From NCBI GenBank assembly GCA_904066235.2, contig CAJFCV020000006.1:6696001-6760000 (forward strand): a stretch of DNA of 64,000 bases, in the 5' to 3' direction. Made by a program: the position numbers and the translations under genes. Source of the DNA: Bursaphelenchus xylophilus (taxonomy: Eukaryota > Nematoda > Chromadorea > Rhabditida > Aphelenchoididae). Under the pieces are notes generated by a model, which saw only the letters and a list, made by a program, of their open reading frames with translations, was not told the origin of the DNA and did not search any database. This document shows positions 1-10,289 of the stretch, in pieces. The first letter of the stretch is position 1. Every line of letters starts with the position of its first letter.

Positions 1-119
1 TGCACATCTCGGGTGTTTCTGCAAAGCGCGAGCTAAAATTTGCAGAAAGTGGTACTTAGTTCATGGCCGACATATCCGATTTAAAGAAAATCTGAGCGTC
101 GCACTTGGGGTACTTCCCT
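1..119. repeat. MITE family B, right end (window-edge fragment)
   Basis: The stretch reads into the window and ends with the family B terminal repeat: AAATCTGAGCGTCGCACTTG followed by GGGTACTTCCCTT. The same internal phrase (TGCAAAGCGCGAGCTAAAA) occurs in the complete copy at 15878-16327. The left part lies outside the window. Confidence 0.8.
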
Positions 120-300
120 TCTAAATTGTTAATTTGTTGTGTCCCGAAATCAAGACATTTCCGGAATTTGGACACTTCAGAAATGGCGGAACAGTGACAC
201 TTCCGGAACCGGGGAAAAATCAAAGATGAGGCTTAGACCTGCCATCTGAACCATCTGACTGAATTTATTGTTATTAATCTCAAAAATTTTATTATTTTTT

Positions 301-811
301 TTCTGATTGTTACTTTTTTCTTAAGTAGTAGTGTTAAAAAGTAATTTTTCGATTTTTTTTTAAAATACTCGATTTGGGGGTTTTCGAGGTTGCTGATTTC
401 GAATATCGGGTTCATTTTTTTCTGAACTTTACTAGCCCAAAAATACATAAAATCATGCTGATTAAAAATATGTAAATCGTATTCGTTATTTATGCTTTTA
501 ACTATAAGCACCGGATTTAAATACAGACAGAGACATAGGGAGTAAGAGGATAGTCGTAATGATTGCATGCAAATAACAAGTAAATCGCTCCATTTCGCGT
601 TCTTGGACATGGGTTCATCCAATTCTACTGCCGACGGTTAGGACAGGACGTATGAATATGTAGACGTGAACAGCGAATATAGCGCAGAAATCTGTTTATT
701 GTCCTGACGCAAAAACATCAAAATTTTGTCAATTCTCCACAGGTCTTTTTTTCTATCCCAAAACGAAAACATTTGAAACACTACTACTTAAAAAGCAAGT
801 AACAATCAGGT
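301..811. repeat. Inverted repeat pair, about 40-bp arms
   Basis: TTCTGATTGTTACTTTTTTC near 301 and a following AAGTAGTAGTGTT are mirrored at about 771-811 (ACACTACTACTTAAAAAGCA then AGTAACAATCAG). The roughly 430-base spacer is AT-rich. It looks like the termini of an old foldback or MITE upstream of the channel gene. Nothing else was recognised between 120 and 1520. Confidence 0.5.
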
Positions 812-1523
812 AAAATGAATGTCATTTTCGAAATCTGGAAGGTCATCTTTTATCAGCGACCTTGACTAGCCATAAATCCGCTATTCTTAGAGAAAATTTT
901 AAAAATTAAAAAATGACATTTTTACTTTACTCTGTAAAAAAATTTAAAAAAACAATTTTTTTTAAATATAAGTGTTGCGGATATTTGCAAGAATTTCGGA
1001 AACCTGTCCGTTGTGGTTTCTGCCCATTATGGACGGACACGCAAATTTAAGTTAAAATTAGGTAGAATGGCCAGGTGATATGGGGGGCAGTAACTTTTGC
1101 CAAAGAAAGTGTTTTCCATAGCGTCTTCGTTGTATAAAAGCCAAGAAAAAAGCCTTGTCCTAATCGATAAGCACGTTTGAGTTCTCCAGACGCCGCTTTC
1201 TTTTCAAGAGCTACGGGGAAGTCCAGGCGACTGACTAGCTCTTGTTTTTCCCTCTGAATTTAGAACTTTCTCGGCGTCCTTCTTTTATAAAGCTCCTGGA
1301 TATGTGCCGGTTATGTAATTTGATGCAATAACGCGCTGTAACGGAGCCCTATCTTGATATTCCCCACCAAAACTTGAGGAGAGTTCCTTGTTTTATGATG
1401 CTTTTTATAAATTCAAAAGAACTTTTGGTTTATGGCCAGATGGGGATTCCGGCAGAAAAAAGTTGAATGATATCCGTCTTTTTAACGTCTCCATCGTCAT
1501 CAACTCCGATCTCGTTTCAGGGC

Positions 1524-3739
1524 ATGACTTATTGGGTGATTTTCCTTTTTCTGGAGGGGATTTTAAGTCAGAGTGAAGGTAAGTGACGTCATAATATTGT
1601 AAACGGGTTAGATTCTGTGGTTAGTTGGAAACAATCATATGAGAATCGACAGAAGGGTCAGAAAGAGCCCTCCCTTAACTTCCTAGATTCTATTCTCACA
1701 CTCAAAGATGTAAATATTCAATTAGGAGCAGTGGGTCCGAGGGAAAACAGATCTGGAAATGCTCTCCATATCTATGCTCAGGACAAAATATGGCCATCAG
1801 CGGCCATAAATAAGCCAACCGATATCTCCTTGGCTCAGATCGAGAATGCCCTGAGGCTAAGTCAGTATGCTATTGTAGTACTTTTAATGGTAACTTATAT
1901 TTTTAGAATCCCAGGCCGTAAATACTGAGGAGTTGCTGTATAAAACGCTGCTCGACCCCCAATATTATGAACAAAACGTTCGTCCCACGCCATCCCATAG
2001 ATTAACAACCAACATTACATTTGGCTTTCTCCTCAATCAGATTGTGGAAATGGTGAAACAAACATTGCTTCATAAAATAATGCGTATTTCAGGATGAACG
2101 GAATCAAAAATTAACAACCAGGTGTTGGCTGAATGTTAATTGGCTGGATAAAAGATTGTCATGGAATGCCACTCTCTGGGATGGGATCAAACAGATCTAT
2201 ATCCCCTACTACAAAGTCTGGAAACCTGATATAATCCTTGTAAATAATGCTGTCAGAGAGTACTTCGAATCAATTATGAGTACTGATGTGATGGTCACAC
2301 ACGAAGGGAATGTGACCTGGCTCTTCTCCGCCTTATTCAAGTCCAATTGCGCCATCAAAGTCAGATATTATCCATTTGATGAGCAAGTAAGTTGAGAAAA
2401 AATGGCGTCATTCTTAAGGAATGCGATCTGAAATTTGCTTCCTGGTCTCATGATATGAGCGAGATTGATGTGGGTATAACCACGGACAAAGGAGATCTCT
2501 CCAGCTACATGAATAACAGCGAGTTTGATCTGGTGGACATGAAGGCCATCCGAACGGTAGCTCGATTCCCGACTGATAAGGAGGCCAAATGGCCAATGAT
2601 TGTGATTAGAATACGGATGAATAGGAGGCCTTTGTTTTACGTCTTCAATCATGTGAGTTCTCCTTGATTTGATTACTTAGTAAGTTTAGATTTTGCCCTG
2701 TGTTCTGATCTCCTCCATGGCTCTTCTTGGTTTCTTTATGCCTCCTGAGACCGGAGAAAAGATTAATATGTGTAAGTATATACCCCCAACATCATGCTCT
2801 CTTTAGTGACCACTGTTCTGATTACTGTCTGCACTGTCAGCGAGAGTATAACCGAGTCAATTCCACCAAGTTCGGAGGCCGTCCCTCTGATCGGCATGTA
2901 TTATGTGGCCTCTTTATTCATAGTATGTCTGGCTACAACTGTAAATGTTGTAACACTGAATGTTCATCGATATGGGAAGAGTAATCAAGGCAGAAGGGTC
3001 CCCTATTGGTTGGAGAAGATAGTGCTTGGGTACATGGCCAGTATGTTGTTCATGACGATCCATGAACCCGACTCCATTACGCTTTTGAAAACGTCACAAG
3101 TAAGTTTTCGGCCAAAGGAGGTGGTTATTTGTCTTCAGTCACGGTTGTCAACTCTGAGAAGATCAAGCTTAATGAGAGATCTGAAGAAGTCCAAAAACCT
3201 GGAATACAGGAAATCGAGGGGAAGAGAGGATCTCTGTGAATGCATCAGCAGTAATACGGTAGGTTGCTTGTCATAGAAGGACTGTTTTAAAGGCAGCTAT
3301 ACGGATGTCACAATATGCGGATATGGAGATACCCAAAGAGAAAATGGCTCATAGAGCAGGAGAAACAGCCTTTCTGGGAAGGGTTGTCAAGGATCAGGTA
3401 ACAGCAGTAGTAGTAGATAATGCTTTCAGTTAATTCCGAGGATCGCAGCCACTCCGAAGCCGGCTCCAATGATAGCCGAATTCGAAGAAAGGTTCAAAAA
3501 GATTCTTAAGAGAATCTACAGAAGCCTCCAACAACACGAAATACGAGAGGAGGTAAGAACAACTTTTATACATACGTATTAATCTTCCCTTGCAGATCCT
3601 GGATGACCGAAAACGGATAATGTGGCAATGGCAAGCCTTGGCCAGCGTGATGGACAGACTGCTGCTGGTCCTCTTCCTGGTGGCCACATTGCTCACCATC
3701 TTTGCATTTATGATCATGCCTTTAGAAACCATATTGTGA
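1524..3739 (+). CDS. Nicotinic acetylcholine receptor-like ligand-gated ion channel subunit
   Basis: This is a pentameric ligand-gated channel subunit for the plasma membrane of nerve or muscle. The start at 1524 follows an acceptor-like TTTCAG and opens with a signal peptide ([16 protein letters not shown]). At least eight short introns are inferred. The extracellular domain has the loop WLNVNW...YKVWKPDI and a Cys-loop [16 protein letters not shown] once the 33-base intron at about 2386 is removed. TM1 follows ([20 protein letters not shown]), then GEK and TM2, then TM3 with [12 protein letters not shown], a cytoplasmic loop, and TM4 ending in [12 protein letters not shown]. No vicinal CC is seen in loop C, so this is a non-alpha type subunit. 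TM2 is odd: GEKINMLTTVLITV with Ile rather than Leu at 9' and polar residues deeper in the helix. Exact orthology within the large nematode family is not decided. Confidence 0.88.
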
Positions 3740-3821
3740 CCGTCGTCATTATTCTTCCGTCACTTTCAATTTAAAAACGAGGTATTAACATTAAACTTTT
3801 ACTTTCCCATTACTGTAAGAG

Positions 3822-4732
3822 TCACTGAGTGACATACTCAATTGGAGGAATTATTTTCTCGGAGCATTTCTGACAGTAGGCCTTATGCTGGATCTCCTTG
3901 AAATTGGCCCGAGTAAGATGCTTTCGGCAATTGGAACACTGGAAATGTTCGGGATGGAAATGCTTGCCTAAGGCAATAACACATCGTCCATGAATAGGGA
4001 GATTACATTGACTACAAATAGACCCTCTTCTCAAATGATAATCTTTTTCGCAGAGGGGGATACCATTCCATTCGAAGAAATTTCCATTCCGGAAGGGTTG
4101 ATGGCAATCCTAGATTTTACGGTGCTGGCAAACATTTTAGATCCATCCATCAAAACTTTTAATCACTTACTTGACAAACAAAACATTCTGGATCCCAAGT
4201 GTACCCTAAGGCGGAAATAAATCGACTTTGGACTGACCCATTGCACCCATGACATTTCGGGCCGAATAATCGAAGGAAGTCGGATCTACAGTAGGCCACT
4301 CCATCTTTCTCATAGTACCCATCAATGCCAAATCCAGATCCACATTCTACACATGTAAAGTGATCTGCGTGAAATACTTTCCCCAAGGCGTGGACACATT
4401 TCTGCAATAAATGTAAGAAGACAACAATCATCTTACATCTTTGATTGCACCATCACAATAAGCACATCTCGGAAGGAAAAGTTCGTTGTAATCTCTTTCA
4501 CAATATGGCTTCCCGCCTCTTTCGAAATACGGTATGTTCCCCAATTCTTGGCCACACTGACAGCACACGTAATGTTCTGGATGCCAGTTCTTTCCCATGG
4601 CGATCACGATCTGATGGATACTAATATGAATATCTAAAATGACGTTACCTGCCCCACAATCTGATGGCCGCAGGCGGCGCATTCCCCCTTAGGAATGGTA
4701 TGAACACCATGTCGATCCGAGACGTAACTCAT
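3822..4732 (-). CDS. pxl-1: Paxillin-like four-LIM-domain protein (short form)
   Basis: A focal-adhesion type adaptor. Four consecutive zinc-binding LIM domains are visible: LIM1 starts in exon 1 ([11 protein letters not shown]) and continues [19 protein letters not shown]2 has [20 protein letters not shown]3 has KCHGCNGSV...[16 protein letters not shown]4 has [20 protein letters not shown] and ends near the C-terminus (PPIEYVTQ). Order and linker lengths match the paxillin/Hic-5/leupaxin C-terminal half. The ATG at 4732 ([17 protein letters not shown]) lies only about 17 codons before the first LIM cysteine, so the LD-motif N-terminal region of full paxillin is missing. It may be encoded by upstream exons not recognised here, or this may be the short LIM-only isoform. 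Its stop is 82 bases from the convergent channel gene. Confidence 0.85.
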
Positions 4733-5427
4733 GGCCACGGAAATGAAGTGTTGAAGTCGGATAAAAAAATATCCTTGGGCCGCGCACTCGGAGATTTTGT
4801 TTGTTTATTCTTTTCATTCGCTCCTTTGATCCAGAAGAGACCCAGATTATTCCAGGGAGAGTCATTTCCATGTTCCACAAAACAACAACAATATAACACA
4901 TAAATAATATAAAACAATCAAACAAAAGTGATTGGATCTAACTTTTTTACCAATGTTCTTCCCATGACGATCTGCTGTTCTTATTTCGTTACTATCGAAG
5001 TTCGGTTTCTGAAGATTCGGGTATACTCATCACATGGAAATATACCCGAAACCTCGGGTATATTGGGGTATTATTAGCCCAATATAGCACCAATATGAAG
5101 TCGTTTGTAACTTATTCATTACGTTTGGGGTGATATTCTTGATTTTCCCGACTACAACGAACAAAACAAGTACTTTAACGATGAAAAAGTTTGACAATCC
5201 AATATTTCGCAGTTAGATTTGGATTTTTCCCCTTTCATCTTCTGACTCCGGCAACTGGGCCAACTAGTTTTCGACCTCAAAACCAATTTTTGAACAGAAA
5301 AAACAAACAAATTATGACAAAATGTCAACATTCATTGATTTTTTATGACCAAATTCCGCTTTTTTTACATTTTTAAACGTAAAAGCACTTTGAAAATTCC
5401 TTTAAATACCCGGCTTCGCGGGTATTT
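4733..5427. other. Intergenic stretch, no gene seen
   Basis: AT-rich DNA between the paxillin-like gene and a small foldback. It contains short echoes of a CGGGTATA motif at about 5017, 5053 and 5065 that also appear at the next repeat. No convincing exon was found. Confidence 0.4.
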
Positions 5428-5603
5428 GGGTATATCAGCCTCTCGGGAAAATAACGGCGGATCGTCGCAGCAAAATGTCTCGCCTCGCCGCTATCGCGCA
5501 CCAAATCCCAAGTCGCGGCTTGCAGTCGCAAAGCGATGATGGACGATTCCGAGGCGCGACGACCCACCGTCATTTTCCCGACAGACTGACATACCCGGAT
5601 ATA
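5428..5603. repeat. Small GC-rich foldback MITE
   Basis: The left end (GGGTATATCAGCCTCTCGGG then AAAATAACGGCGGATCGTCG) is mirrored at the right end (CGACGACCCACCGTCATTTT then CCCGACAGACTGACATACCC). Arms are about 42 bases with few mismatches and the whole is about 175 bases. The GC-rich interior contrasts with AT-rich flanks. Confidence 0.7.
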
Positions 5604-5957
5604 TACCCCGTCCGAACCCTACTTGCAAGAGGCCGCTTGTTTCGACCGATTGAAAAACAATTATCAATAAAGAGTAGACGTAATGTCACAAAAATTTTAA
5701 AAAAAGTTGTGGGTATCACAGGATTAAAGTTTTCCAATTTCCTTTCATAGGAAAGGGCAAGGACGTATGATTTTTTAAGTTGACGTTGTATTTAATCAAG
5801 AAACAACAAACATCATAGAAAATCAGTCTAACGAAAATTTTTTGGTTTGTCCCACTTATATAGGAATGAATAATTTTTCGAGCCCTTCGGGTAATTCTCT
5901 TCTGAACGTGATAAGCGAAAGGTTTTAATATTATTCTTGGGTATTTTCAGATATCTG

Positions 5958-6377
5958 ATGTCGGGCGGCGATCTAAAGTTATTTCGAGCTGCTGAGGTCG
6001 CCCAACACAACTCTGCAGAAAGTTGCTGGATCATCTTGGATGAAAAGATCTATGATGTCTCCAAGTTTGTCCTCGAACATCCTGGTGGAGAGGAAGTTAT
6101 ATTAAACTTGGCTGGGCAGGACTGTACGAACGAATTCAATGATGTTGGTCATTCATCTGATGCCCGAGCGATGGCTGAGGATTACCTGATTGGAAAATTG
6201 CATCCAGAAGACTCTAACAACTCCAAGGAACCTGTAGCAACGTTGAATGAAAAGAAAGAGAGCCTTAGACAAATCCTTTCCAGTCCAACATGGACCAACT
6301 TCCTGATTCCTTTGGCCATTTCTGTGGTCGTTTACACAACATTCAAAGTGTCTCAACGAGTATTCTCCAACTATTAA
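5958..6377 (+). CDS. Cytochrome b5, membrane-anchored
   Basis: An electron carrier of the ER or outer mitochondrial membrane serving desaturases and other oxygenases. It is a single open exon of 139 residues from the ATG at 5958, which sits 7 bases after TATTTTCAG, a good trans-splice acceptor; the frame is open a little upstream but without an ATG. The heme-binding core has both axial histidines: His41 in EHPGGEE and His65 in DVGHSSDA. An acidic/Ser linker is followed by a C-terminal tail anchor around residues 114-135 (WTNFLIPLAISVVVYTTF). Length and order are typical of metazoan cytochrome b5. It converges on PIN4, with only 26 bases between the two stop codons. Confidence 0.93.
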   Translation: MSGGDLKLFRAAEVAQHNSAESCWIILDEKIYDVSKFVLEHPGGEEVILNLAGQDCTNEFNDVGHSSDARAMAEDYLIGKLHPEDSNNSKEPVATLNEKKESLRQILSSPTWTNFLIPLAISVVVYTTFKVSQRVFSNY

Positions 6378-6403
6378 TTTACTTCTAAATGAATAAGATA
6401 AAT

Positions 6404-6864
6404 TTATTTCTTTCCTTCGACCATGATAACATGATATCCGAACTTTGTCTTGACCGGAGGGTCCGTGTAGATGGGTTTGTCAGTCGTACTCTTGACCAAG
6501 GCGAAAGCGGCATCTTGGAATGGGCCAACCATGGACCCTCTTGTCATCCAACCGAGATCACCCTAAATATGTAAGTATAAAGAGACGGGAAACTTACTCC
6601 GGACCGGGCTTTATCTTCGCTGTATTGAGCTGCCACTTCATTGAATTTCATTCCACTCTTTAACTTTTCGATTGCTTCTAGTGCTTTAGCCTATAACAAC
6701 ATAACAGTAACTCTTATCAAGCGCTCAACTTTTCGGGTTTCGTATGTAAGACTTACTTGTTTCTCACATAGGATGTGCCTGACCTTCACCGACGTCCCTC
6801 CCTTGACTTCTTTTGCTCCTCCAGAATCATCCCCTTTAGCGACGGGCTTCTTCTTCGGTGGCAT
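6404..6864 (-). CDS. PIN4: PIN4 parvulin-type peptidyl-prolyl isomerase
   Basis: A parvulin that isomerises prolyl bonds; in animals PIN4 (Par14) is linked to ribosome biogenesis and DNA or microtubule binding. After removing two short introns the protein reads [11 protein letters not shown]... (basic nucleic-acid-binding leader with Gly/Ser), then [51 protein letters not shown] and the C-terminal [15 protein letters not shown]. These blocks are diagnostic of the Par14 group, which lacks a WW domain. Its ATG lies 120 bases downstream of the KIN17 stop on the same strand, the spacing of a nematode operon, so it is probably expressed as the second gene with KIN17. Confidence 0.93.
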
Positions 6865-6984
6865 CTATATAAATAACACATTATTCACGACAAAAAGATA
6901 GATATAAACAAGTAATAAACTGCTAGAGTGGTTGAACGAATATTTATAGCAAAAATTAGTATTATTTTATTTTTTATTTCTAAA

Positions 6985-8385
6985 TCACTGCACATATTTT
7001 GAAGCGTCTTCATAAGCCACCTCCACCATTCTACCGTTGCGTATTCCTTGTTTAATCCTCAATTTAACCGAATATTGTTTCTCCAGAATCTCTTCTAACA
7101 CCGCGATCTCCCCTCGATAAGCTCCATTGACAATTAGCATGTCTCTTCCGACCTTGGGAATCACAGTCTCCAGATGTTTCTGATCTAAGACAATCACGTC
7201 TCCACTGTCCAATTCCACTTCAGCGCCATATTTATCCAAAACTTTGTTAACGACTCCTTTGCAGTTGTAGTACTTCGACCCGAGCTGTTTAGTAACAACT
7301 TTTACAACGATATCCTTATGGATCCAATGATCTTTTCGGTTTCTTTTCTCCTTAAATCTTTCTTCTTCCATTTTCAATTGATTCAACGCAGATCTTTTGG
7401 TACCTAAAACAATCTTTTGTTACGAAAATGACAGCTTACTCTGACTTCTGTTGTTTGATGACGTGCTCGGTTTCTCTCGTCTGCTGTGATCTTCGTTTCT
7501 GTTTTCTTTTAGTTTCTGTTCCTTGATATCATCGTTCACACCTTCTCTTTTAACTTCAGTCTTGACATCTATAATCGGCTTTGTAAAATTAAAAACAATA
7601 GGCTTTGAGCCTTCATCTCTGACCAATTCCTCAGGTTCCAATTGTTTTAACAACTCCTGGGTGGCCTTCTCCATATCTCTAAACTCAGAAGAATTAACTT
7701 CAAGTAATATAAATCTTACCTCTCCATCTGCCGTTGCAGGAGTTCCTCCATCCGTTCATCGTCAGTCTTCTCCTGTTTTGCCCGATTTTGGAGTTTCTGC
7801 TTTCTAAGTTCCTCTTCTTGATCTATTAGTTGAATAAACCAACCTATAACATAATATAATAAATTTCTCGGATAATCCCAATTTCAGTCCAGGTAAAACA
7901 TACCCTTTTCAGTTTCATCAATTTTACACTTCCCAGATTCTTGTAAATGATGAATGAATCCGGTTAACGTGTGCCAAACGGTCGAATTCATGTGGACATG
8001 CCCCTTATCCTTGATCAACTCCTGATAAACATCGTTCGCGCGGATTCTCTTCCCGCCAAATGTATTTTTTAGAATCTAAACTAATATTAACGAACAGTCG
8101 TGGACAACTTACTGTCAAGAAATTTGATTCAAACTCTCGACTAAACTGTCTGAGATAAGATCCTTGATTCTCGGCAAACAATAGTAACTGCCTTTGATGG
8201 GATTCACTTGTCAAGTGACATTTAAACCCATTCTGGTCTCGGCATTGCTTTTGACACATTTGACAAAACCTATTCGCATAAAACATTAGACATAAAGAGT
8301 CTACTTACCATTTTAGCTTCTGCAATCCCTTGGACTTCGTTTTATTGGCCAATGCTTTTGCTGATCCTTTTTCGGCCCGACCCAT
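6985..8385 (-). CDS. KIN17: KIN17 DNA/RNA-binding protein
   Basis: A conserved nuclear protein of replication, repair and spliceosome-associated RNA metabolism. The first exon gives MGRAEKGSAKALANKTKSKG then LQKLKW, followed by the C2H2 finger CQMCQKQCRDQNGFKCHLTS with ESHQRQ, and the winged-helix region (HVHMNSTVWHTLTGFIHHL, CKIDETEKGWFIQLIDQE). A charged, coiled-coil-prone middle leads to the C-terminal tandem SH3-like/KOW part (WIHKDIVVKVVTKQLGSKYY; LETVIPKVGRDMLIVNGAYR). The order is that of full-length KIN17. The start ATG is at 8385. Likely the upstream gene of an operon with PIN4. Confidence 0.94.
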
Positions 8386-8589
8386 AATGAAAAAATACCA
8401 GAAAAGGTAACTCGATCAAATCGATCTCCTTATGGCACAAAACTTTTAGAAGTAAGAAAACTCACCGAACAAAAATATTACGAAAAGATATTATTTTAGT
8501 CCCGACGCGACATACAGATGTAGCGGCTTGGCATTCCGCAATAGCAGCAGCAATTATTTTTGAAAAGTGTGGGAAATTGTTGAAAAGTA

Positions 8590-10184
8590 AGGTTGTTAAT
8601 TCGTCAACTTGACGCGTCATTCACATTGTCAAATTGCCGTCATATCAAATTGTTCTGTCATTTTGATTGACAAATTGAAATTTTTTGGAAGATTTTTGTA
8701 GGTTTTTTCACAACCCATACTTAAAACCATAAGAATTTAAAATTTTTAGGAACTAAATTGCCCCTTCTTGTCAAAACGATCGATGAAATAAACAGTAGTT
8801 GTTGCTAGTTACAACTAATATTAACGGTATAAATTAGTCTGTGTTAAACACGAGTTTGAAATCGTCGTATATAAATTTACAATTAGCCAAAACGACGCTA
8901 CAGGGTGACCCAAAATAACGGAGACAAATTTTTGAACGTCCCATCGCGAAAACCGGGGGTTAGAGAAACATAAGCGACAACGGGTAATATTCTATAACAC
9001 CTCCTCTATAATCCACGAAAATTTGGTGGAATCATCGTGACGCAGAAAAAAGTCACAGCTTAGCAAAGATGCCTTGCGCCGTTTTTTGGCCTTCAAGTTT
9101 GGTTCCCGTGTTTTGCGTAGAGCTTGGCTGTACTACAGTTGCAGAAATGGCAAGTTCATTTGTTTTGTTAGACTACTATGTCCCTAAGAAAGCAGCTGCG
9201 TAGGTTTTTGGGTTACGGTTTTTGTTTCTACGGTGGTACCAATCGCAACATTCAAGATTGCCATTTTTTCCAAGTTTTTTCTATAAAAAATTCAGTTTTT
9301 TTCGAATAAAGCTAAAAACGCTAGTACGTGTTTTATTCATTAATACAATGATTCTGAAAAAAGCTGATATTGCTTGCTGGCTGCAACAGCTTTTCCTTAA
9401 CAAGTTTCTCGCCCAGAACCTCCCCATGGCACGCGGCTTTGAGAAAGATGGGTTATCGATAACAGAATGACATGATAGATAAAAATGGCGCATTATGCTC
9501 CTGCACACTTATGAATACGACTCTTGAGAATCAGCCTAGGGCACTTTCGGTCTTTATGTATCACCGGCTTGACCGGTATTTCGCCTAAGGCAAAAATAAG
9601 GTAGAATTCTAGTGATTACCAAATGGAATTCCGTGGCAGTTACAAAATGTTTCTCTTTTGCTTTTATGGTGTTCCTTTAATCATGTTCTAGTAACTCATA
9701 TTTCATTTTGCCTTATCAAACACTCAAACTCCTTCTTACGCTTACATTTTCAAAAAAGGCCGATTTTTGCACTTCAACTGCCTGAAAATACTCGGCTGTA
9801 ACTTTTGAACCATCGATAGTTAAGCTGAGTACGATAGCTCATTTTAAAGGCCTTATTATGGTAATTAATCACAGCAAATCTCAACCTCTTCCGAGTATTC
9901 TTTTTTGAGTAAGGCAGCTTTATTGTAAAAAGACCCCACGGGCAGAAGAGTCCGAGTCAACCGGATATATTGATGTCGTTCAAGGCAGAAGAGCGTCGTA
10001 CAACAAAACTTCTGGTATATAAAACTACCCTAACGTGGTACTGTAGTATAAATAAGGAGTCACTCATGAATCTTAATAAGTCGCAGAAAAAACGAGAAAT
10101 CTTTTGTCTCCGTTATTTTGGGTCACCCTGTAATTCGACGCAATCTGACGTCAGGTTGAAAAAATCAGTCAACTTAACAACCCT
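8590..10184. repeat. MITE family A copy 1, split by a mariner insertion
   Basis: The left terminus AGGTTGTTAATTCGTCAACT and right terminus (reverse complement AGGGTTGTTAAGTTGACTGA) mark an old inverted-repeat element. The body phrase TGTCAAATTG...TTCTGTCATTTTGATTG recurs at 15774 and, reversed, at 44500-44590. Without the 1.23-kb insertion at 8901-10130 the element is about 365 bases. Confidence 0.75.
8901..10130. mobile_element. Mariner/Tc1-like transposon, apparently decayed or non-autonomous
   Basis: The ends are perfect 28-base inverted repeats beginning CAGGGTGACCCAAAATAACG and ending with its complement. A TA dinucleotide flanks both sides (8899-8900 and 10131-10132), the hallmark of Tc1/mariner insertion. 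The 1,230-base length fits a full mariner, but the six frames hold only short open stretches and no recognisable DDE/DDD transposase, so the element is probably decayed. It is inserted into MITE A copy 1. Confidence 0.88.
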
Positions 10185-10289
10185 ATTAATAACATGGGAA
10201 TTGGGAGAAATTGGATTTTTTTATTTATAAATTTTCAAATCAAGCGTCTGACACTGAGCAATCATCATTGAGTAGTTAATATATCCTTA

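Noticed and set aside
233..622. 129-codon minus-strand frame near the window start
   Set aside because: Lys/Leu/Ile-rich translation of AT-rich DNA lying between the arms of an inverted repeat; no domain, no splice context.
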